Source: Marinobacter azerbaijanicus
GTDB lineage: Bacteria > Pseudomonadota > Gammaproteobacteria > Pseudomonadales > Oleiphilaceae
Assembly (NCBI RefSeq): GCF_030250645.1
Contig: NZ_JASSVS010000001.1
Span: 124,001-188,000, forward strand
DNA: 64,000 nt
Direction of reading: 5' to 3'
Positions within the stretch are counted from its first letter, which is position 1. Every line of letters starts with the position of its first letter. Shown piece by piece: positions 22,992 to 32,644 of this stretch. Both the position numbers and the translations under genes were made by a program. The notes beneath the pieces are model-generated. The model was not told where the DNA came from. It saw only the letters and a list, made by a program, of their open reading frames with translations, and made no database searches.

Positions 22992-23939
22992 TTATCGCTG
23001 CTTCCGGTGTATGTGAGTCGGGCTACGCGGCCGGTTATCAGCCTCGCTGAACCAGGGCGCCACAAAACCTGGTCCGCATTCGGCTGTGGGAATCGAAAAA
23101 ATCTCAGGATACCCCACGTCCACCAGATACAATCCGTGAGGCGGTGCGGTCACCCCTGCGGCGGTTCTATCCCTGCTATCAAGTATCTCACGAATCCACT
23201 CCGGGTGCTGCGCTCCAGTTCCGACAGCCATCAGTGCGCCGGCTATGTTACGGACCATGTGGTGTAGAAAAGCATTGGCCTGAACATCAATTACGACGAA
23301 CTCTCCCTTTCGGGTTACGTTGATTGCCTCAAGAAATCGAATGGGCGATCTGGACTGGCAACCCGCGGCCCGAAAGGATGAAAAATCATGCTCGCCTTTC
23401 AGAAACTGGGCCGCCTGATTCATCACCTCAGCGTCAAGTGGTCGGAAGGTCCAACTGACCTGCCCACTGAGGATGCCCGGGCGTACCGGGTGATTGTAGA
23501 TGACGTATCGATAGCGCCGGTAAGTGGCCGAGAAGCGTGCGTGGAAGTCGCCAATACCATTACCGGCCCAATGCACGGCGATGTCTGCCGGTAGCGAGGT
23601 ATTGATGCCCATCACCCAGGAACGGGGATTACGGACTGAAGGGGTTTCAAAGTGCGCAATCTGGTAACTGGCATGAACGCCGGCATCCGTTCGCCCGGCA
23701 CAGACCAGTTCAACCGTGTGGTCAGCCACCTTTGAAACAGCCTGGGTCAACTCCCCCTGCACGGAACGCACACCCGACTTCTGGTATTGCCAGCCATGGA
23801 AAGCGCGGCCATCGTATTCGAAAGCGAGCGCGACGCGACCCGCCCCAATGGAACGGTCGGTGGTCAGTGGTTGCGGTATCAGAAACAATGACGTGTCCGG
23901 ATTACGGTGCCTGTAACAAAGCAAAACGCCGGCGTTCAT
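22992..23939 (-). CDS. truA: tRNA pseudouridine(38-40) synthase TruA
   Basis: Converts uridines 38-40 of the anticodon stem to pseudouridine. The listed frame has 315 residues with the catalytic Asp in [11 protein letters not shown] (Asp85 here) and the segment [13 protein letters not shown]. The N-terminus is uncertain. The ATG at 23939 falls inside a perfect inverted repeat that looks like the fimV terminator, and family members normally start close to the ALAFEYDG strand (residue 37 here). A downstream non-ATG start, such as the TTG around residue 18, is possible. Confidence 0.9.
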   Translation of the reverse strand: MNAGVLLCYRHRNPDTSLFLIPQPLTTDRSIGAGRVALAFEYDGRAFHGWQYQKSGVRSVQGELTQAVSKVADHTVELVCAGRTDAGVHASYQIAHFETPSVRNPRSWVMGINTSLPADIAVHWAGNGIGDFHARFSATYRRYRYVIYNHPVRPGILSGQVSWTFRPLDAEVMNQAAQFLKGEHDFSSFRAAGCQSRSPIRFLEAINVTRKGEFVVIDVQANAFLHHMVRNIAGALMAVGTGAQHPEWIREILDSRDRTAAGVTAPPHGLYLVDVGYPEIFSIPTAECGPGFVAPWFSEADNRPRSPTHIHRKQR

Positions 23940-23970
23940 TCCGGGACGGACCCGGTAGCCGGCGTTTTGC
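23921..23970 (-). terminator. Inverted repeat, likely fimV terminator
   Basis: Perfect 13-bp arms GCAAAACGCCGGC (23921-23933) and GCCGGCGTTTTGC (23958-23970), with a second stem CCGGG/CCCGG in the loop, lie just after the fimV stop. On the minus strand the stem ends in GTTTTGC, only four T residues. Termination is therefore plausible but perhaps partial, and truA lies immediately downstream. Confidence 0.55.
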
Positions 23971-23994
23971 GCTTCTGGCCCTGATTATACCGAA

Positions 23995-26900
23995 TCAGGA
24001 CAGATTTTTAAGGAGATCCTGCGCTTCGGCTTTCTGCTCCTCATTTCCCTCCAGGGCAACTTCCTCCAGGATATCCCGGGCGCCATCCACATCGCCCATT
24101 TCAACATAGGCCCTGGCCAGGTCCAGCTTGGTGGATGCCTCATCGGTTCCAGACAGGAAATCAAAGTCGTCGTCATCGCCGAGATCGGATTCATCAATGT
24201 CGGCGGACCTTGACGCCGCATCGCCGGACGCGGGCTCAGATGCAACCGGTGGTTCCCCGGATTCCTCTGCCTCTTCGGCACCAGCAAGATCTTCATCGCT
24301 CAGCTCTGGAAGCTCATCCTCAACCGCTTCGGCACCTGCGACATCCTCTTCGGGATTAGCCGGCTCTTCACCGCTGAGCGTGTCTTCAAGGCCAAGCTCC
24401 TCATCAAGCGGCGCAGTGTCTTCTTCGGCCTCGGCGCCGCTGCCTTCGCTACCGGCAGAATCACCGGAGTCCGCGAATTCTTCCATCAACGCGAGATCGT
24501 CATCAGAGACATCAAGTTCCAGATCATCCAGATCGTTTGCTTCGCTGTCAGCAGACGTATCCTCGGCGCCAGCAACTTTGTCCAGTTCTGCATCCAACTC
24601 ATCAAGGAAGGACTCATCCAGCGAATCGAACTCGCCTTCCTGCAGGTCTTCTTCAGGCTCTGCTTCCGCGGCCTCGGCAGCTTCTTCCGGCTCGCTGGAT
24701 TCGAGATCGCTCTCCTCAAGCCCCAATGACTCGAACTCATCCATGTCTTCGTTTGTTTCGGCAGTTTCGCTGACTGTTCCGGACTCAGGCTCTTCAAGCT
24801 CAAAATCCAGATCCTCATCACTGGCGTCTTCTACGTCTTCACCAGCGAAGTCATCCTCCAGAGTAAAATCGAATGAATCGTCAGCCAGGCTGTCAGCGTC
24901 TGACCCGCCTGCCTCTTCCTCCTTGGTAACATCCTCTTCGTCTGCGGATGATTCAAGGCCGGACAGGTCGTATTCAATCAAATCGTCCGGAGTGGACTCT
25001 TTCTCACGATCGGCCTCTTCGATTTCATCCAGATCCAGATCGGTAAAGTCAGTCTCCAGACTGCCGAACTCGTCTTCCTCTTCCTGGCCTGTGCTGGACT
25101 CATAGCGGTCTGCTGCAAGCTCATCAGAAAGGTGCTCCTCCTCCTCCGCAGTGCTGGCCGCGTCCTCGGATGAATCCCGTCCGGCATCGAAGGAATCCGA
25201 CCTGAGCTGAGACTCTAGGTCGTCAATGCTCGGCATGGATTCAGCTTCTTCAAGGCGCGACTGGAGTCCACGAGCTTCGGCGATGGCCTCTTCGTCTTCC
25301 AGAGTCTCGACTTCGCGCAACTGCTTCTCGAACGACTCCCGGTCCTGCGTATCCGCGTAGACACCCAGCAGCTTCAGCCGGAGATCGGTACGGCTTGGTT
25401 CCCGCGAAATGGCTGTCTCCAGCGACTGAGCAGCCTGGTCCATGCGACCGTAGGCTATGTAAGCATCCGCTTCAGCCAATGGATCGCCGTCAGGACTCTG
25501 ACCCGCCTCTTCGTCGTCCAGGGTGAGATCAAAGGAATCCGATTCGCCGGCCGTTTCCTCATTAAGCTGGTCATAGAACGCTTTTTCGCGGTTCGCGTTA
25601 CGACGGGCCAGCAGCAACAACAGAAGCAGCAGGACCACAAGACCGCCACCGAGGGCAATCTGGTACATCGGGTTATTCGTAATGGCGCTGATAATATTGT
25701 CCGGGAAGCCTTTGTCAGGCTGCGCCGGTGGTGTAGCAGGTTCCTGGGCTGGCTGTTCCGGGGAAGGAGCCGCCACTTCGGCCTCTTCATCGCGCTCGTC
25801 CTCTGCCGCCGGGTCAGCGGAATCGGAAGCATCCGCAGCGAGAGTCTCATCCGCCATAACAGCATCTTCATCCGCTGCTACTTCTGGCTCTGGCTCTTCC
25901 TCTTCAGCACCTTCTTCATCGCCATCAGCCGCAGCATCAACATCAGCGCCAGCCTCTTCGGTCTCTGCTCCGGCGAGATCCGTTTCTGCCTCAGCTCCGA
26001 CTTCACCCTCGTCTTCCGCAAACTGTTCTGTCAGAGTCTCTTCACCAGGCGCATCAGCGGGCTGTGCATCGACGCCTTCACCCTCTGCCTGCTGAATTTC
26101 CGCAAGCTGGGTATTCTTGAGTTCCAGCAGCCGCTGGAGCGTCTCCACCTGATCCTGCAGGTCATCGACCCGACCACTGAGCTCTTCGTTCTCACGACGA
26201 GCTCGTTCCAGTTCTTCCATCGCGACGGCGGACCCTGCGTCCACGCCGCCGGCGGTATCGCCGTCGCCACCGGCAGAGCCACCTTCTTCCGCATCCCGGG
26301 TGCTACGGTCATCGCTGGCCAGCAATCTGAGCTCGTCGCCGCCCGTTTCTGTCTGGGCGGCCTGGCCCGAGGCGACCTCGGTAGCAGTGGCATCGACGGT
26401 ACGCGTGGGACTGGAAAGTGCCTCGTTCTGGGCGGCCACCTGACGGTTCGCCTCGGCACGGGAGCGACTGCGGATCTGTTCAAGATCCGGTACCCGCAGA
26501 ACTTCTCCGCGCTTCAGGCGGTTGATATTGCCGTCCATAAAGGCGTCAGGGTTCAGGTCCTGGAGTGCCAGCATTGTCTGCTGCATGGAGACACTGCTGT
26601 TCGGGCGAACGCTGGCAGCGATGTTCCACAGGGTATCCGAAGGCCCGGTGGGGCCTAAGCTCCGGGGACGCTGCGTTGTGGTGCGCTGCGGCTCCGGCTG
26701 ACTTGCCTGGGTCCGTTGGGTCCGCTGCCGTGTTGGCTGCGGCTCCTGGCGGGTGGTGGGCGCAGCCACCTGTTCCTGAACGCCGGATTCCTCCGCGTAG
26801 ATGGGAGGATCAACCAGCACCGCGTATTCCCGCATCAGGCGACCATTGGGCCACGTCACTTCGATCAGGAAATTAAGGTAGGGCTCCCGCAACGGCTCAC

Positions 26901-27195
26901 GGGACGACACGTTGACCACCAGACTGCCATCGCTGGCGGTGGTTACACGGAAATCAAGTTTGGTAAGGAAATAGTTACGGTCAATACCAACCCTTTCATA
27001 GGCCGACTCTGGGGCGATGTTTACGAATACATCACCTGGGTCAACGCCCTCGCTTTTGCGCAGACTGATGTCTGCGTCCAGAGGCTCATTCAGATAGGAC
27101 TGTAATTCAATCTCACCCAGACCCAGGGCCTGTGCGAGTCCGGAACCGAGCCCTCCCGCCAGAGCCAGAGCAACCGCAAGCTTGCGTACCTTCAT
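23995..27195 (-). CDS. fimV: FimV, peptidoglycan-binding polar hub protein for type IV pili
   Basis: Inner-membrane protein needed for type IV pilus assembly, twitching and polar organisation in Pseudomonas. The protein has 1,066 residues. A signal peptide ends near ALA/LG (about 24) and is followed by the FimV N-terminal domain. A LysM-like region lies at about 185-242 (DTLWNIAASVRPNSS), with a coiled coil near 330-370. An acidic Glu/Ala/Asp stretch precedes one membrane segment (about 510-535), and a long, very acidic cytoplasmic region follows. The C-terminal FimV domain with a TPR-like helix pair is at about 1022-1066 (LDLARAYVEMGDVDGARDIL). The extreme acidity causes a long serine-rich antisense ORF, which is not a gene. 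RBS AAGGAAAAA precedes ATG 27195. Confidence 0.9.
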   Translation of the reverse strand: MKVRKLAVALALAGGLGSGLAQALGLGEIELQSYLNEPLDADISLRKSEGVDPGDVFVNIAPESAYERVGIDRNYFLTKLDFRVTTASDGSLVVNVSSREPLREPYLNFLIEVTWPNGRLMREYAVLVDPPIYAEESGVQEQVAAPTTRQEPQPTRQRTQRTQASQPEPQRTTTQRPRSLGPTGPSDTLWNIAASVRPNSSVSMQQTMLALQDLNPDAFMDGNINRLKRGEVLRVPDLEQIRSRSRAEANRQVAAQNEALSSPTRTVDATATEVASGQAAQTETGGDELRLLASDDRSTRDAEEGGSAGGDGDTAGGVDAGSAVAMEELERARRENEELSGRVDDLQDQVETLQRLLELKNTQLAEIQQAEGEGVDAQPADAPGEETLTEQFAEDEGEVGAEAETDLAGAETEEAGADVDAAADGDEEGAEEEEPEPEVAADEDAVMADETLAADASDSADPAAEDERDEEAEVAAPSPEQPAQEPATPPAQPDKGFPDNIISAITNNPMYQIALGGGLVVLLLLLLLLARRNANREKAFYDQLNEETAGESDSFDLTLDDEEAGQSPDGDPLAEADAYIAYGRMDQAAQSLETAISREPSRTDLRLKLLGVYADTQDRESFEKQLREVETLEDEEAIAEARGLQSRLEEAESMPSIDDLESQLRSDSFDAGRDSSEDAASTAEEEEHLSDELAADRYESSTGQEEEDEFGSLETDFTDLDLDEIEEADREKESTPDDLIEYDLSGLESSADEEDVTKEEEAGGSDADSLADDSFDFTLEDDFAGEDVEDASDEDLDFELEEPESGTVSETAETNEDMDEFESLGLEESDLESSEPEEAAEAAEAEPEEDLQEGEFDSLDESFLDELDAELDKVAGAEDTSADSEANDLDDLELDVSDDDLALMEEFADSGDSAGSEGSGAEAEEDTAPLDEELGLEDTLSGEEPANPEEDVAGAEAVEDELPELSDEDLAGAEEAEESGEPPVASEPASGDAASRSADIDESDLGDDDDFDFLSGTDEASTKLDLARAYVEMGDVDGARDILEEVALEGNEEQKAEAQDLLKNLS

Positions 27196-27577
27196 GCTTT
27201 TTCCTTACCAGTCTCCGTTATTCGTTACTGTTCCTGGGAACAGAATCGGACGAGGTTGGATGACTTCCGTCTTGATTACTATCGTTATTATGTAATGTTT
27301 TTAATATTCAGTTGCGCAAGTATTGTTGATAATGCCTCTTTTATCAATCATGCAGCTGCAGACCTTGTACCATTTTTTCACAAATACTTGGTAACATATT
27401 GTTACCAAACGATGATTCGGTAACTCCAAAAGCCAGAAACCTGCTCTTCTGAGCCTACACCGGCCGGAACATTTACAAAACGCTTCTGAAAATAACAGGG
27501 GCGGAGACGTATTTCAGCCTCCGCCCCCTACCGGTTCTCTGAAACCGGACGCAGTTGGCATAATCTCACCGACCGCT
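27196..27577. promoter_or_regulatory. 382-bp AT-rich intergenic region between asd and fimV, with three dyads
   Basis: No gene is seen here. It holds three inverted repeats: CTGTTCC/GGAACAG (27228-27243), TTGATAA/TTATCAA (27326-27332 and 27341-27347), and TTGGTAACA/TGTTACCAA with a 3-nt spacer (27388-27408). A further GGTAAC half site is at 27419-27424. The likely asd terminator lies at 27498-27527. The spacing suggests regulatory sites for fimV, which starts at 27195 on the minus strand. I could not fix a convincing -35/-10 pair. Confidence 0.5.
27498..27527 (-). terminator. Probable asd terminator
   Basis: Stem GGGGCGGAG (27498-27506) / CTCCGCCCC (27519-27527) with a 12-nt loop lies 51 bp past the asd stop. 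On the minus strand it is followed by TGTTATTTTC, a weak T-rich tail. Confidence 0.5.
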
Positions 27578-28693
27578 TTACTGCTCCTGCAGGATCCGAA
27601 GCATTCTGCGGAGCGGCTCTGCCGCACCCCACAACAGCTGATCACCAACCGTAAATGCCGAGATGTACTCCGGCCCCATGGTCAGTTTACGGATACGGCC
27701 GATCGGCACACTCAGGGTTCCGGTAACCTTCGCCGGTGTCAGTTCCCGGATCGTGGCATCCCGCTCATTGGGGACAACCTTCACCCAGTCGTTGGCTTTC
27801 GCCAGGATGGATTCAATCTCGGAAACCGGCAGGTCCTTCTTGAGTTTGATCGTCAGTGCCTGGCTGTGGGAGCGCATGGCACCGATGCGAACGCAGATCC
27901 CGTCGATGGGAATCGGGTTGTCGCTGCGGCCAAGGATCTTGTTGGTTTCCACACCCGCTTTCCATTCTTCCTTGCTCATGCCGTTATCGAGCTGCTTGTC
28001 GATAAACGGGATCAGGCTGCCTGCCAGTGGCACTTCAAAGTGCTCGGTAGGGAAACCGTCAGAGCGCATGGTGTCGGTAACCTTGCGGTCAATCTCAAGG
28101 ATCGCCGAAGACGGGTCTGCAAGCTCGTCACTCACAGCATCCTTGAGTTCACCCATCTGGTTCAGCAGTTCACGCATGTTCTGCGCGCCTGAACCCGATG
28201 CAGCCTGATACGTCATGGGGGACACCCACTCGATCAGATCCTGCTCCAGCAGACCGCCCAGGGCGAGCATCATCAGGCTGACGGTGCAGTTACCGCCAAC
28301 GTAGTCTTTCACGCCCTTTGCCAGCGCATCGTCGATCACGTTGCGGTTGACCGGGTCGAGAACAATCACCGAATGGTCCACCATCCGCAGTGTGGATGCC
28401 GCATCAATCCAGTACCCCTGCCACCCGGCATCACGGAGCTTCTGGTATACCGCACTGGTGTAATCCCCACCCTGACAGGTAACCACCACATCCAGGGTCT
28501 TCAGGGTATCGATATCGAAGGCATCCTGGAGCGCAGGCACACCCTCCTTGCCAACGTCCGGGGCCGGTTTGCCAGCCTGGGAAGTGGTAAAGAAGATGGG
28601 TTCGATATCCGCAAAATCGTTTTCTTCACGCATGCGCTGCATGAGGACAGAGCCCACCATACCGCGCCAGCCAATAAGTCCAACTCGCTTCAT
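27578..28693 (-). CDS. asd: Aspartate-semialdehyde dehydrogenase
   Basis: Reduces aspartyl phosphate to aspartate semialdehyde, the branch point for lysine/DAP, methionine and threonine. The protein has 371 residues and is the longer gammaproteobacterial form. It has the NADP loop [10 protein letters not shown] at 8-17 and catalytic Cys136 in GGNCTVSLM. It sits between leuB and fimV, as in Pseudomonas. Confidence 0.96.
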   Translation of the reverse strand: MKRVGLIGWRGMVGSVLMQRMREENDFADIEPIFFTTSQAGKPAPDVGKEGVPALQDAFDIDTLKTLDVVVTCQGGDYTSAVYQKLRDAGWQGYWIDAASTLRMVDHSVIVLDPVNRNVIDDALAKGVKDYVGGNCTVSLMMLALGGLLEQDLIEWVSPMTYQAASGSGAQNMRELLNQMGELKDAVSDELADPSSAILEIDRKVTDTMRSDGFPTEHFEVPLAGSLIPFIDKQLDNGMSKEEWKAGVETNKILGRSDNPIPIDGICVRIGAMRSHSQALTIKLKKDLPVSEIESILAKANDWVKVVPNERDATIRELTPAKVTGTLSVPIGRIRKLTMGPEYISAFTVGDQLLWGAAEPLRRMLRILQEQ

Positions 28694-28811
28694 GTGCGAC
28701 CTTTGAACCTCGTTTTATGCCCGCCCGCTACCTGTATCGCTGGCAGGGACAGGATGGATGATCCCGCGGCAACCGCATCGCGTTGCCGTCGGGTCTCAGA
28801 ATCTGCTGACC

Positions 28812-29885
28812 TCAGAGCGCCGCCAGAACCGCATCCCCCATTTCCCGGGTCGATACTTTCCGGCCATCCGCCGACATGATATCCGCCGTGCGCAGCCCCT
28901 GGTCCAGCACCTTGCTGACCGCCGCCTCAATTGCCTCGGCCGCTTTTTCCTCGCCAAGACTGTAGCGCAGCATCATCGCTGCACTGAGAATGGTGGCCAG
29001 CGGGTTGGCTATACCCTTGCCCGCAATATCGGGGGCAGAGCCGTGACATGGCTCATACATGCCCTGCTTCTCGGAGTTGAGGGAAGCAGAAGGCAACATA
29101 CCGATGGAGCCTGTCAGCATAGCCGCTTCGTCTGAAAGAATATCACCAAACATGTTGCCAGTCACAATCACATCGAACTGTTTGGGCGCCCTGACCAGCT
29201 GCATGGCTGCGTTGTCGACATACATATGGGACAGCTCTACGTCCGGATATTCACGGCGCAGATCTTCCATAATTTCCCGCCATAGAACAGTCACTTCCAG
29301 CACATTCGCTTTATCGACTGAACACAGTTTCTTGCTCCTCTGCTGGGCCGCCTCGAAAGCAACCCGGCCTATACGACGAATTTCCGATTCGGTGTAGGCA
29401 TAGGTGTTGTAGCCCTGGCGTTCACCACTCTCCAGTTCCCGTACGCCCCGTGGCTGGCCGAAATAGATGCCACCGGTCAGCTCACGGACAATCATGATGT
29501 CGAGGCCCGATACCACTTCCGGCTTCAGTGACGACGCCGAGGCAAGCTGAGGATAGAGAATGGCCGGACGCAGGTTGGCGAACAGCTCGAGGTTGGAACG
29601 CAGGCCCAGCAAACCCTTCTCCGGGCGACTGGCCATGGGGCGGCTATCCCACTGGGGGCCGCCTACGGCGCCCAACAGAATGGCGTCCGCTTTACGGGCC
29701 TTTTCCAGAGTTTCATCCGGCAGCGGTGTATCGGTTTCATCAATCGCCGCACCGCCGACCAGGGCCGATTGAAAGTGCAATTCAAGACCGAATTTTTCAT
29801 TGATTTTATGCAGGACTTTCTCGGCTTCGGCAACAATCTCCGGGCCGATGCCGTCGCCAGGGAGCATCAGGATAGATCGGGACAT
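28812..29885 (-). CDS. leuB: 3-isopropylmalate dehydrogenase
   Basis: Oxidative decarboxylation of 3-isopropylmalate in leucine synthesis, NAD-dependent. The protein has 357 residues. It has the start [11 protein letters not shown], the substrate Arg/Tyr/Lys segments (RPAILYPQL region, [18 protein letters not shown]), and the C-terminal NAD motif [15 protein letters not shown]. An inverted pair of REP elements separates it from leuD upstream. Confidence 0.96.
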   Translation of the reverse strand: MSRSILMLPGDGIGPEIVAEAEKVLHKINEKFGLELHFQSALVGGAAIDETDTPLPDETLEKARKADAILLGAVGGPQWDSRPMASRPEKGLLGLRSNLELFANLRPAILYPQLASASSLKPEVVSGLDIMIVRELTGGIYFGQPRGVRELESGERQGYNTYAYTESEIRRIGRVAFEAAQQRSKKLCSVDKANVLEVTVLWREIMEDLRREYPDVELSHMYVDNAAMQLVRAPKQFDVIVTGNMFGDILSDEAAMLTGSIGMLPSASLNSEKQGMYEPCHGSAPDIAGKGIANPLATILSAAMMLRYSLGEEKAAEAIEAAVSKVLDQGLRTADIMSADGRKVSTREMGDAVLAAL

Positions 29886-29913
29886 TTTCGTTCCTTTAAG
29901 ATTTTATTCACAT

Positions 29914-29994
29914 TGTCGGATTACGGCTTCGCCTAATCCGACCTACGGTTTGCGATCCGATGTAGGTCGGATTAGCCGAAGGCGTAATCCGACA
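29914..29994. repeat. REP element pair (inverted) between leuD and leuB
   Basis: Two copies of a hairpin-forming repeat in opposite orientation: 29914-29945 (read on the minus strand) and 29961-29994 (read on the plus strand). Each begins GTAG at its head, then a palindrome built on TCGGATTA/TAATCCGA. The heads face each other across about 15 bp. GTAG plus palindrome is the classic REP layout, and two inverted copies make a REPIN/BIME-like unit. The pair lies inside the leuCDB operon, so it would form a large mRNA hairpin before leuB. Confidence 0.75.
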
Positions 29995-30022
29995 AACTCT
30001 CTCATTCCTTACAGAAAGACGA

Positions 30023-30670
30023 TCAACCGCCGGCACCAAACAACCACGGCGCCGTTTTCCGCCTGGACGCTTCGTAGGCCTTGATAACCTCCGCATCCTC
30101 AAGCGTCACGCCAATATCGTCCAGGCCATTGAGCAGGCAATGGCGACGGAAGTTATCCACCTCAAAACTGAACGTCTCACCGGATGGCGTGGTAACGGTT
30201 TTCTGTTCCAGGTCGATGGCCAGCTGATAACCCTCTTCTGCTTCCGTCTCCCGGAAGAGCTGATCAACGATTTCTTCATCAAGAACAATGGGTAGCAAGC
30301 CATTCTTGAAGCAATTGTTGTAGAAGATATCAGCAAAACTGGGCGCTATGATAACGCGGAACCCAAAATCTTCCAGGGCCCAGGGGGCATGCTCACGACT
30401 CGAACCACAGCCAAAATTACGGCGGGCCAAGAGTACGCTGGCGTTTTTATAGCGGTCCTGATTAAGCATGAAATCAGGGTTGATGGGCCGCTGTGAGGAG
30501 TCCTGGTCCGGCTTTCCCTCATCCAGGTAACGCAGCTCATCAAACAGGTTGGGCCCGAATCCGGTACGCTTGATGGACTTCAGAAACTGCTTGGGAATGA
30601 TCATGTCCGTATCCACATTGGACCGGTCCATGGGGGCAACGACGCCCTTGTGTTGTTTTAACGCTCGCAT
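30023..30670 (-). CDS. leuD: 3-isopropylmalate dehydratase small subunit
   Basis: Small subunit of isopropylmalate isomerase, partner of LeuC. The protein has 215 residues, with the segments [13 protein letters not shown] and [15 protein letters not shown] that form the swivel-domain substrate loop. It lies 18 bp after leuC in the same transcription unit. Confidence 0.96.
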   Translation of the reverse strand: MRALKQHKGVVAPMDRSNVDTDMIIPKQFLKSIKRTGFGPNLFDELRYLDEGKPDQDSSQRPINPDFMLNQDRYKNASVLLARRNFGCGSSREHAPWALEDFGFRVIIAPSFADIFYNNCFKNGLLPIVLDEEIVDQLFRETEAEEGYQLAIDLEQKTVTTPSGETFSFEVDNFRRHCLLNGLDDIGVTLEDAEVIKAYEASRRKTAPWLFGAGG

Positions 30671-30688
30671 GGTTGTCTCTCCTGTGGA

Positions 30689-32107
30689 TCAGTTCATCAT
30701 CTCGCGGACATCAACGAAGTGGCCATTGATCGCCGCCGCTGCCGCCATCGCCGGGCTCACCAGGTGGGTGCGACCACCAAAACCCTGACGGCCCTCAAAG
30801 TTGCGGTTGGAGGTAGACGCACAGTGCTCCCCCTGCCCCAGCTTGTCGGCGTTCATGGCCAGGCACATGGAGCAGCCGGGGTCACGCCACTCAAGGCCGG
30901 CTTCAAGAAAAATCTTGTCCAGCCCTTCCTGCTCGGCCTGGGCTTTCACCAGCCCGGAACCGGGCACCACCATGGCCTGCTTGAGAGTCGGTGATACCTT
31001 ATGCCCCTTCACGACCGCCGCCGCCTCGCGAAGGTCTTCAATCCGGCTGTTGGTGCAGGACCCGATAAACACCCGGTCCAGCTTGATATCGGTGATCGGC
31101 ATGTTCGGTTTGAGACCCATGTACTTCAGGGCGCGCACAATGCCCTCCCGCTTGATGGGATCCTCTTCCGACTCGGGATCCGGTACGTTGCCACCAACGC
31201 CGGCGACCATTTCTGGTGACGTACCCCAGCTCACCTGCGGCATGATTTCGGAACCGTCCAATTCGACCACCTTGTCGAACACGGCATCGTCGTCGCTGTG
31301 CAACGTCTTCCAGTACTCGATGGCCCTGTCCCGCATTTCGCCTTTTGGAGCGAAAGGGCGGTCTTTCACGTAGTCAATGGTGGTCTGATCCACCGCCACC
31401 ATACCCACACGCGCACCGGCTTCGATGGACATGTTGCAGATGGTCATACGGGCTTCCATGGAGAGATCACCAATGGCGTCACCGCCAAACTCAATCGCAT
31501 AACCGGTACCACCGGCGGTACCAATCCTGCCGATGATGGCCAGCACCACATCCTTCCCGGTAACGCCGGGCCCGAGCTTGCCGTTTACCTTCACCAGCAT
31601 GTTCTTCATTTTCTGCTGGACCAGGCACTGGGTTGCCAGAACGTGCTCCACTTCGGAAGTTCCGATGCCGTGGGCCAGGCATCCAAAGGCGCCGTGGGTA
31701 GAGGTATGGGAGTCACCACACACGATGCTCATGCCCGGCAGGGTCGCGCCCTGCTCTGGCCCGATTACATGCACGATACCCTGGCGCTGGTCCATAATCT
31801 TGAATTCAAGAATCCCGAACTCGTCGCAGTTCTTGTCCAGGGTTTCCACCTGGATGCGCGAGACCGGATCGACAATGCCCTCCACACCACGGGCGCGCTC
31901 GGTGGTAGGCACGTTGTGGTCCGGTGTGGCGAGATTGGCATCCAGCCGCCAGGGCTTACGCCCGGCCAGACGGAGACCTTCGAAGGCCTGGGGTGAGGTC
32001 ACTTCGTGGAGTAAGTGCCGGTCGATGTAGATCAATGCTGAACCGTCATCCCGCTGCTTGACGAGATGATCGTCCCACAATTTGTCGTATAAGGTCTTGC
32101 CCGCCAT
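30689..32107 (-). CDS. leuC: 3-isopropylmalate dehydratase large subunit
   Basis: Aconitase-family enzyme that isomerises 2- to 3-isopropylmalate. The protein has 472 residues. The [4Fe-4S] ligands are visible as [13 protein letters not shown] and the C-terminal CSMCLAMN pair. First gene of leuC-leuD-leuB; it is divergent from a LysR gene across a 537-bp repeat-rich region. Start ATG 32107. Confidence 0.97.
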   Translation of the reverse strand: MAGKTLYDKLWDDHLVKQRDDGSALIYIDRHLLHEVTSPQAFEGLRLAGRKPWRLDANLATPDHNVPTTERARGVEGIVDPVSRIQVETLDKNCDEFGILEFKIMDQRQGIVHVIGPEQGATLPGMSIVCGDSHTSTHGAFGCLAHGIGTSEVEHVLATQCLVQQKMKNMLVKVNGKLGPGVTGKDVVLAIIGRIGTAGGTGYAIEFGGDAIGDLSMEARMTICNMSIEAGARVGMVAVDQTTIDYVKDRPFAPKGEMRDRAIEYWKTLHSDDDAVFDKVVELDGSEIMPQVSWGTSPEMVAGVGGNVPDPESEEDPIKREGIVRALKYMGLKPNMPITDIKLDRVFIGSCTNSRIEDLREAAAVVKGHKVSPTLKQAMVVPGSGLVKAQAEQEGLDKIFLEAGLEWRDPGCSMCLAMNADKLGQGEHCASTSNRNFEGRQGFGGRTHLVSPAMAAAAAINGHFVDVREMMN

Positions 32108-32154
32108 GTTCTCTCTCGCTCTTTGGGGGTTTCTGTTTTTGGCTCTATGGCTCT

Positions 32155-32184
32155 ATATTACCGCTTGACCCTGGATAACCTCAA
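32155..32184 (-). promoter_or_regulatory. Candidate leuC promoter
   Basis: On the minus strand, TTGAGG (complement of 32179-32184) and TAATAT (complement of 32155-32160) are separated by 18 bp. This puts a start site near 32148, about 40 nt before the leuC ATG. Both hexamers are close to sigma-70 consensus. No leader-peptide attenuator is evident. Confidence 0.45.
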
Positions 32185-32280
32185 TTCATGTTTTTTATGT
32201 TGTGCATTCTGGATTGGCATATTAGGCTTTTGTTTGGTGCTGCCCTCTTAAAACCTGGCCTATTCGTGTGGTGCAGGTCG

Positions 32281-32383
32281 CATGGCGATAGGGGCCTCCC
32301 AAAACACGCCGTGAACCCATCCATGGGGGCTCGGTCGCGCCATCCCTGGCGCTCCACGGTTTTGGGAGGCCCCTATCGCCATG
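32281..32383 (-). repeat. Long hairpin repeat, copy A
   Basis: A perfect 25-bp inverted repeat (32281-32305 and 32359-32383) encloses a core of about 53 nt (32306-32358). Read on the minus strand, the core runs CGTGGAGCGCCAGGGATGGC, continues to CCATGGATGGG and ends CACGGCGT. The core has its own stem, GCGCCA/TGGCGC. Related cores occur at 32526-32580 and 34721-34773. Confidence 0.85.
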
Positions 32384-32423
32384 CTTCTCGAACCGTTTCT
32401 GGCCTACGTAAATCGTGGCTCAT

Positions 32424-32512
32424 CGTAGGTCGGATAGAGCGAAGCGAAATCCGACATTGTGCGTTTTGCCGCGAAGATTGTCGGATTACGCCTTCGGCTA
32501 ATCCGACCTACG
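32424..32512. repeat. REP-like pair, tails facing inward
   Basis: The left copy (from GTAGG at 32425 to about 32455, read on the plus strand) is a variant with GATAGAGCGAAGCG in the palindrome. The right copy (32479-32512, read on the minus strand) has TCGGATTA/TAATCCGA and ends in CCTACG. The GTAG heads point outward, opposite to the pair between leuD and leuB. Confidence 0.7.
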
Positions 32513-32514
32513 GG

Positions 32515-32591
32515 CTTTCCAAAAACGTGGAGCGCCAGGGATGGCGCGACCGAGCCCTACAGGGACGTATTCACGGGCGTTTTTTGGAAAG
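32515..32591 (+). repeat. Long hairpin repeat, copy B
   Basis: Arms CTTTCCAAAAA (32515-32525) and TTTTTGGAAAG (32581-32591) enclose a core starting CGTGGAGCGCCAGGGATGGC. The core is nearly identical to that of copy A but in the opposite orientation. The arms are shorter than those of A and C and unrelated to them beyond the CCAAAA/TTTTGG edge. Confidence 0.75.
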
Positions 32592-32644
32592 GTCTTCCCG
32601 GCATAGGACCTTCACCAAAAGCCGTAATCACGGAGACAACGCTG

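Larger units (their letters stand above)
32185..32644. other. Gene-free, repeat-dense region between leuC and the LysR gene
   Basis: I find no credible coding sequence. The region contains a long hairpin element (32281-32383), a pair of REP-like elements (32424-32512) and a second hairpin element (32515-32591), all described separately. An open frame of about 200 codons crosses these repeats but has no coding character. Confidence 0.7.

Noticed and set aside
24128..25105. 325-codon serine-rich frame on the plus strand inside fimV
   Set aside because: It is the complement of the Glu/Asp-rich FimV repeats (GAG/GAA read as CTC/TTC shifted to serine codons). No ribosome site or independent evidence.
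27326..27347. Anr/FNR box upstream of fimV
   Set aside because: TTGAT and ATCAA half sites are present, but the spacer is 12 bp instead of 4.
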